Source of the DNA: Amorphoplanes digitatis
GTDB lineage: Bacteria > Actinomycetota > Actinomycetes > Mycobacteriales > Micromonosporaceae
Length of the DNA stretch: 64,000 nucleotides
Assembly: GCF_014205335.1 (NCBI RefSeq)
Contig: NZ_JACHNH010000001.1
Span: 5,264,501 to 5,328,500 of the forward strand
Direction of reading: 5' to 3'
The notes below the pieces were generated by a model. That model was not told where the DNA came from. It made no database searches and saw nothing but the letters and a program-made list of their open reading frames with translations. The position numbers and the translations under genes were made by a program. Below are positions 56,244 through 64,000 of this stretch, piece after piece; position 1 is the stretch's first letter; every line of letters starts with the position of its first letter.

Positions 56244-56447
56244 ATGCACGGCGAGATCCTGAACCTGCTGGACTGCCACCTGTCCGAGCTGCAAGCGCTG
56301 CGCCGCGAACTCTCCGGACGACACGCGGCCCTGCCCGGCGAGCGCCGGAGGGTGGCCGCCGCGACCGCCTCCGCCGCCGAGCGGTACGCCCGCACCCTTT
56401 CCTCCATGCTGACCGACGTCGACGGTCAGCTGCCCGCCGCGCCGTAG
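56244..56447 (+). CDS. Small helical protein (67 aa)
   Basis: A 67-residue protein that looks like one long amphipathic helix pair: ILNLLDCHLSELQALRRELSGRHAAL and VAAATASAAERYARTLSSMLTDVDGQL (in outline), with one Cys. GAGG lies seven bases before ATG 56244 (a GTG immediately precedes it). It is likely cytoplasmic and able to form a coiled coil or bind a partner. I do not know the family. It sits between the lysine micro-ORF and the subtilase, followed by a strong hairpin. Confidence 0.68.
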   Translation: MHGEILNLLDCHLSELQALRRELSGRHAALPGERRRVAAATASAAERYARTLSSMLTDVDGQLPAAP

Positions 56448-56528
56448 CGGAACTCCCGACGGCCGTCGGGAGCGTCCTGGGTGGATGGTGGGCCGCGCGC
56501 TGGTCGCCGCCGGACAAAACTCGATAGA

Positions 56529-56560
56529 TGGCGGAGTTGCGCCCTGGCGCGACTCCGCCA
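56529..56560 (+). terminator. Strong hairpin before the subtilase gene
   Basis: Stem of 15 bp with one mismatch (56529-56543 with 56546-56560) and 2-base loop. It lies 81 bases after the small-protein stop and 46 before the subtilase ATG, so it may terminate the first unit or serve as leader structure. Confidence 0.7.
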
Positions 56561-56606
56561 GCCGTCGGTGTTCACGGGCTTCCGGCAAAGAGATAGAACT
56601 TCTCGC

Positions 56607-60308
<3,702 letters not shown>

Positions 60309-60318
60309 GACCGCTCGA

Positions 60319-60350
60319 CGGGCCCTGGGGCGGCGACGTCCCGGGGCCCG
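60319..60350 (+). terminator. Hairpin terminator after the subtilase gene
   Basis: Stem of 11 bp with one mismatch (60319-60329 with 60340-60350), 10-base loop, starting 11 bases after the stop codon. Confidence 0.65.
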
Positions 60351-60421
60351 GGTCTGTGCAGGACGCGCCCGCGTGGCGCATACTCTCTCCGCGTCTACGG
60401 GTGGAGAGGAGACGGGCACCG

Positions 60422-61408
60422 ATGCTGGGTGCGCTGGGCCTGAACCCCGAGGACGAGGCGGTCTACAGTGCGCTCGCCGCACGCGCGCAGGCCGGCCCCG
60501 CCGAGCTGGGCGATGCCCTGCACGTGCCCGCGCCCGAGGTCGAGGCGGCGCTGTCGAACCTGATGGCGTGCGGCCTGGTGAAGTCCACACCGGACGGTGC
60601 GTTCGCCGCGGCGCCGCCCGCGATCGCGCTGGGCGCCATGATCAGCGAGCGGCGTGCGGAGCTGCGCAGCGCCGAGCTGGCGCTCGTCACCCTCGCCGAG
60701 GAGCACCGCAAGGCGATGGCCGGCCGCAGCATCAGCGAGCTGATCGAGGTGGTCACCGGCGTCGAGGCGATCCGGCACCGGTTCGCCCAGGTGCAGCACG
60801 CCGCCCGCAGCCAGGTGCGCAGCTTCGTCACCACGCCGTTCGTCGCCGTGCCGCCGGGCGCCAACCCGGTGGAGTCGCAGATGGTGGCGCAGGGCGTGCG
60901 CTACCGGGTGGTGATCGACCGGCCGGCGCTCGCCGAACCCGGCGTGGTCGCCGAGACCATCGAATCGCTGCGCGACGGCGTCGAGGTGCGGGTGGTCGAG
61001 TCGCTGCCGATCAAGCTGATGCTCGCCGACGCCGAACTCGCCCTGGTGCCGCTGACGGTCACGCCCGGCGAGGAGCCCGGCGCGGTCCTGCTGCACCGCG
61101 CCGGCCTGCTGACGGCGATGGACGCGCTGTTCGAGATCGTGTGGCGGCACGCGCATCCGCTCGACGTGTCCGCGCTCGACGGCGAGGGCGGGCAGCGGGC
61201 ACAGGACGTTGAGGCGGACGCACCCACCGCCCTGGACCGCAAGATCCTGGCGTTGCTGCTGGCCGGGCTCACCGACCAGGCGGTCGCCACCCAGCTCGAC
61301 CTCTCCTTGCGTACGCTCCAGCGCCGCCTGCGCCACCTGATGGACCTGGCCGGGGTGCAGAGCCGGATGCAGCTCGGCTGGTATGCCGCCCGCCACGACT
61401 GGGGATGA
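60422..61408 (+). CDS. TrmB/LuxR-type regulator
   Basis: A 328-residue regulator. The N-terminal TrmB-like winged helix (LGLNPEDEAVYSALAARAQAGPAELGDALHVPAPEVEAALSNL, in outline) is followed by a PLD-like middle domain (QVRSFVTTPFVAVPPGANP) and a C-terminal LuxR-like HTH (ILALLLAGLTDQAVATQLDLSLRTLQRRLRHLMDLAGVQSR) in which the usual second helix is retained. GTGGAGAGGAGAC precedes the ATG. Regulators of this make-up often stand beside S8 peptidase genes in actinomycetes, so control of the preceding gene is likely. Confidence 0.85.
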   Translation: MLGALGLNPEDEAVYSALAARAQAGPAELGDALHVPAPEVEAALSNLMACGLVKSTPDGAFAAAPPAIALGAMISERRAELRSAELALVTLAEEHRKAMAGRSISELIEVVTGVEAIRHRFAQVQHAARSQVRSFVTTPFVAVPPGANPVESQMVAQGVRYRVVIDRPALAEPGVVAETIESLRDGVEVRVVESLPIKLMLADAELALVPLTVTPGEEPGAVLLHRAGLLTAMDALFEIVWRHAHPLDVSALDGEGGQRAQDVEADAPTALDRKILALLLAGLTDQAVATQLDLSLRTLQRRLRHLMDLAGVQSRMQLGWYAARHDWG

Positions 61409-61411
61409 CCC

Positions 61412-62227
61412 TCAGCCGGCCATGAACTCCCGCACCCCGCGCAGCCGGGTACGCAGCAGCGCAACCGCCCGGTCGGTGCGCAGCCGCACGTCGGTGGGTA
61501 GCCGCAGGCCGGAGCCCACGATCGTCCCGGCGGGTATCCGGGCGGGGTCGAGGCCGGCGCGGCGGGCGGTCAGGACGCCCAGCTCGTAGCGGTCGATCGC
61601 CTCCGGGCCGGTGACGTTGAGTACGCCCCGGTAGTCGCCGGCGGCCAGCTCCAGCAGGGCGTCGGCCAGGTCGTCGACGTGCACCGGCTTACGGATCATG
61701 TCGGTGAACAGCGCGCCGCGGCGTACGCCGCGGATCAGGTCGTGGGTGAGGGTCTCGTGCTGCCCGCGGCCGTCGCCGAGAATCAGCGAGGTGCGCACCA
61801 CGGCCGCCTCGGGGCGGATCGCCCGGACCGCGGTCTCGGCGGCGGCCTTCGCGGCGCCGTAGCGGTACACCGGGTCGGGCAGGGCGGACTCGTCGTACTC
61901 GACCGCCTCGCCGGAGAAGATCGCGTCGCTGGACACGTGTACCAGCCGGACGTCCGCCGCCGCCGCCGCGACGGCCACGTGCGCGGCGCCGTCCGCCATG
62001 ACCCGCCAGTCGTCGCGCCCCGTCGCGGTGTGGATGACCGCGTCCGGCCGTACCCGATCGATCAGGTCGCGGACCGCGGCCGGATCCCGGACGTCGAGCC
62101 GGTCGTAGCCCTTGGTGTCGGTGCTGCTGAAGTACGTGCCGGTCACCGACCATCCGGCCGCGGCGCGCTCCGCGAGCCGCGAGCCGAGGTGCCCCGACGC
62201 GCCGGTTATCAAGATCCTTCTGGTCAT
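61412..62227 (-). CDS. RmlD-like NAD-dependent epimerase/reductase
   Basis: A 271-residue extended SDR of the RmlD-substrate-binding type (dTDP-4-dehydrorhamnose reductase family). It has NAD motif GASGHLGSRL, the Asp-rich loop of RLDVRDPAAV, the segment DAVIHTATGRD and catalytic Tyr-x3-Lys in YRYGAAKAA with upstream HVSSDAIF. ATG 62227 is used; GTG 62233 is two codons earlier. It is convergent with the TrmB/LuxR gene, three bases apart. There are no other rhamnose genes nearby, so another sugar or a non-sugar substrate is possible. Confidence 0.88.
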   Translation of the reverse strand: MTRRILITGASGHLGSRLAERAAAGWSVTGTYFSSTDTKGYDRLDVRDPAAVRDLIDRVRPDAVIHTATGRDDWRVMADGAAHVAVAAAAADVRLVHVSSDAIFSGEAVEYDESALPDPVYRYGAAKAAAETAVRAIRPEAAVVRTSLILGDGRGQHETLTHDLIRGVRRGALFTDMIRKPVHVDDLADALLELAAGDYRGVLNVTGPEAIDRYELGVLTARRAGLDPARIPAGTIVGSGLRLPTDVRLRTDRAVALLRTRLRGVREFMAG

Positions 62228-62356
62228 GTGCACGGACCCTACCGCCGGCCCACCACCCCGTTGTCGGATCTACAAAGGACCACCCCGGTGTGGGAACATC
62301 GGCTTGCGGCCCGGCCGCGTCCGGCCGGCGCCCGACGCACGAGGGAGGAAACACCG

Positions 62357-62581
62357 ATGGCAGTCTCCGTGAACCTCGACGCGATTCTCGACGAGGAGTA
62401 TCGATCGAGTCAGCTTGTCGACCTCGTCGACGCACCCGTTTCGGCGCTGTCCGGCATCTCCGAGGCCGAGGCGGAGGGTCTGCGGCAGGCGTTCGGCATC
62501 GAGACCATCGGCGACCTCGCCGACAACGCGTTCGTCCGGGCCGCCGTCGCCATCAGGGAAATGGCGAAAGTCGCACAGTAG
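62357..62581 (+). CDS. Small helix-hairpin-helix-like protein (74 aa)
   Basis: A 74-residue protein. The C-terminal 45 residues fit a helix-hairpin-helix pattern: ALSGISEAEAEGLRQAFGIETIGDLADNAFVRAAVAI (in outline), as in small proteins that I recall from many bacteria with the phrase of the type TVGDLA. The N-terminal part is a short amphipathic region. GGGAGGAAACACC precedes the ATG. HhH units bind nucleic acids or other proteins. It starts 129 bases from the divergent reductase gene. Function unknown. Confidence 0.75.
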   Translation: MAVSVNLDAILDEEYRSSQLVDLVDAPVSALSGISEAEAEGLRQAFGIETIGDLADNAFVRAAVAIREMAKVAQ

Positions 62582-62673
62582 GCCGTCCGGTTAACGTTGG
62601 CTCCTTTGGTTCCCCGCGTCCGTTCGATATGCCACCCTGGCGGTCAACATTCGCGGGTGATCACGGGGGCGGC

Positions 62674-63765
62674 ATGGCCAGACGCGTGTTCCTGCACGTC
62701 GGCGCGCCGAAGACGGGCAGCACCTTCGTGCAGGACGTGCTCTGGAAGAACCACCCGAGGCTGAGACGCGCCGGCATCCTGCTCCCCGGCACCCGGTCCG
62801 CGCACGACGACGCCATGACCGACCTGCGCGAGGTGTCCTGGCGCGACCCCGGCGCCACCTGGACCTGGGACCGGATGGCCGGGGAGGCCGCCGGGTGGCC
62901 GGGCGACGTCATCATCAGCAACGAGGCGCTGGGCGGCGCCACCGCCGCGCAGGCGGAACGCGCGGTGTCCAGCCTCGAGCCCGCCGAGGTGCACATCCTG
63001 GTGGCGGGCAGGGATCTCTGGCGCACGTTCCCGTCGATGTGGCAGCAGAGCATCCGGGAACGGCGGGTCTGGCGGTTCGGGACGTTCCTGCACGACGTCG
63101 AGCACGGCAGGTTCGAGGCGTTCTGGGAGCTGCACACGGCGAACCGGATGCTGCGCCGCTGGGGCGACCTGGTACCGCCCGCCCGGCGGCACCTGCTGAC
63201 CGTTCCGGGGCCGGCGGCACCGCGTGACCTGCTCTGGCACCGGTTCGCCGGCGTCATGGGCATCCCGGACGGACTCTGCGAGCTCGCCGCGCCCACGTCG
63301 AACCCGTCCCTGGGCGCCGCCGAGATCGAGGTGCTCCGCCGGGTCAACCAGGCGCTGGGCGACAGGTATCCGCACCGGACCCCGTACCAGCGGGTCGTGC
63401 AGCACCACCTGGTCGACGCCGTGCTGAAGCAGGCCGGGAACGAGATGCGGATCGGTGTCGGGCTCGACCGGGCCGGCTGGGTGGGCGAGCTGGCCGAGCG
63501 CCAGATCGCCGAGCTGCGGGAATATCCGTGCCACGTGGTCGGCGCCCTGGCGGAGCTCCGGCCGGCCGGCGTGCGGCAGGCGACCACCCCGGACGAGCTC
63601 GACGACGGCCAGGTGCTCCGGGCCGCGATCGACACCATCGTCGGCATGCTGGGGCACGCCGAGTCCCTGCGACGGCGGGCGGACCAGGGCGATGACGCGA
63701 TCCTGAGCAGAATCCGGCGCCGAGCCGCCCGAGCCGTTTGGCGCCGTGGCGGCGAAATGCGCTGA
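62674..63765 (+). CDS. Sulfotransferase-like P-loop protein
   Basis: A 363-residue protein with a sulfotransferase-type 5'-phosphosulfate loop near the start (FLHVGAPKTGSTFVQDVLW, residues about 6-24), and a second conserved region LVAGRDLWRTFPSMWQQSIRE, where R and S would be the 3'-phosphate contact. This is the pattern of PAPS-dependent sulfotransferases, though the C-terminal half is divergent. GGGGGC precedes the ATG. The acceptor is unknown, and sulfotransferase-like proteins without activity exist. It follows the HhH-like gene by 92 bases. Confidence 0.8.
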   Translation: MARRVFLHVGAPKTGSTFVQDVLWKNHPRLRRAGILLPGTRSAHDDAMTDLREVSWRDPGATWTWDRMAGEAAGWPGDVIISNEALGGATAAQAERAVSSLEPAEVHILVAGRDLWRTFPSMWQQSIRERRVWRFGTFLHDVEHGRFEAFWELHTANRMLRRWGDLVPPARRHLLTVPGPAAPRDLLWHRFAGVMGIPDGLCELAAPTSNPSLGAAEIEVLRRVNQALGDRYPHRTPYQRVVQHHLVDAVLKQAGNEMRIGVGLDRAGWVGELAERQIAELREYPCHVVGALAELRPAGVRQATTPDELDDGQVLRAAIDTIVGMLGHAESLRRRADQGDDAILSRIRRRAARAVWRRGGEMR

Positions 63766-64000
63766 CGACCATTTCCCTCCCGCGTGGACGCTGGGTGGAG
63801 CCCGATTATGAACCTTTTTCTAATCGCGCGATCGGCCCGCAATTCCCTGTAACGACCATCACAGAACGTGACGCCCGACGCAAGCCACGCATGGCGGTCC
63901 ACAGTCGATTATGGCGAAGCGGTCAGCGTGACCTGCGCAGTTACAGACCTCTCGAAAGCCACTGCGCACTATGATTCGGGCAACCGCGACATATCAAAAT
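63766..64000. other. Non-coding end of window
   Basis: No gene found in 235 bases. GC falls toward the end and there are several AT-rich tracts (for example near 63805-63825 and 63985-64000), which would suit the promoter of a gene beyond the window. Confidence 0.4.

Noticed and set aside
63738..63974. A 78-codon open frame at the window end
   Set aside because: It overlaps the end of the sulfotransferase-like gene, has no ribosome-binding site or recognisable feature, and its composition is not that of the coding genes around it.

Overview
This is a high-GC actinobacterial chromosome segment. GTG and TTG starts are frequent, genes are tightly packed and many overlap by four bases. The gene content (XRE-DUF397 pair, SigE-family sigma factor with a membrane partner, DtxR/IdeR-type iron box, many TetR/HxlR/Lrp regulators, secreted hydrolases, mycobacterial-type fatty-acid genes) fits a soil filamentous actinomycete. 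Micromonosporaceae (Actinoplanes-like) is my best guess, from general style only. I see no rRNA, tRNA, CRISPR array, insertion sequence, prophage or large biosynthetic assembly line.

Layout. 1-6.4 kb: 3' end of an MFS exporter, a secreted GH26-like glycanase, then a ferric-siderophore ABC importer (binding lipoprotein divergent from two permeases and an ATPase, with an iron box between). 6.4-14 kb: HxlR regulator/DoxX/VOC, an aegerolysin-like secreted protein, a WGR-beta-propeller fusion, a LysR regulator, a HAD-like protein, and a TetR-regulated ABC exporter. 14-22.2 kb: a catabolic locus made of an AraC/OruR-type regulator divergent from quinone oxidoreductase, TauD/TfdA dioxygenase, beta-keto acid cleavage enzyme (BKACE), MFS transporter, small alpha/beta hydrolase and acyl-CoA ligase, with an RraA-like protein convergent at the end. 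This is the best candidate for an undescribed pathway.

22.2-26.3 kb: TetR plus membrane protein, a double-length Lrp-type regulator and a DHA2 exporter. 26.3-32.7 kb: a beta-oxidation locus (thiolase divergent from FabG4-like reductase, MaoC hydratase, acyl-CoA dehydrogenase, acyl-CoA ligase). Two copies of one palindrome type sit at its two likely promoters. 32.7-42.4 kb: an acidic-repeat membrane protein, an XRE/DUF397/flavoprotein trio separated by strong hairpins, an alpha/beta hydrolase, a secreted DUF1906 plus FG-GAP protein, a PEP mutase-like protein, a zinc alcohol dehydrogenase and small membrane or LOR-fold proteins.

42.4-50.5 kb: SigE-family sigma factor with its likely membrane regulator, an HxlR-controlled AhpD-like gene, an Lrp regulator, an SMP-30 lactonase, an orphan PAS histidine kinase, and a secreted protein built from two tandem domains. 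50.5-64 kb: a slipin, a GlxA-type regulator with a DJ-1 enzyme, Sir2 with a phosphotransferase, a 20-residue lysine-rich micro-ORF and a small helical protein ahead of a 1,233-residue subtilase, its likely TrmB/LuxR regulator, an RmlD-like reductase, a small HhH-like protein and a sulfotransferase-like protein.

Protein functions are assigned from motifs read by eye; no database search was run. Operators and terminators are inferred from inverted repeats and position.
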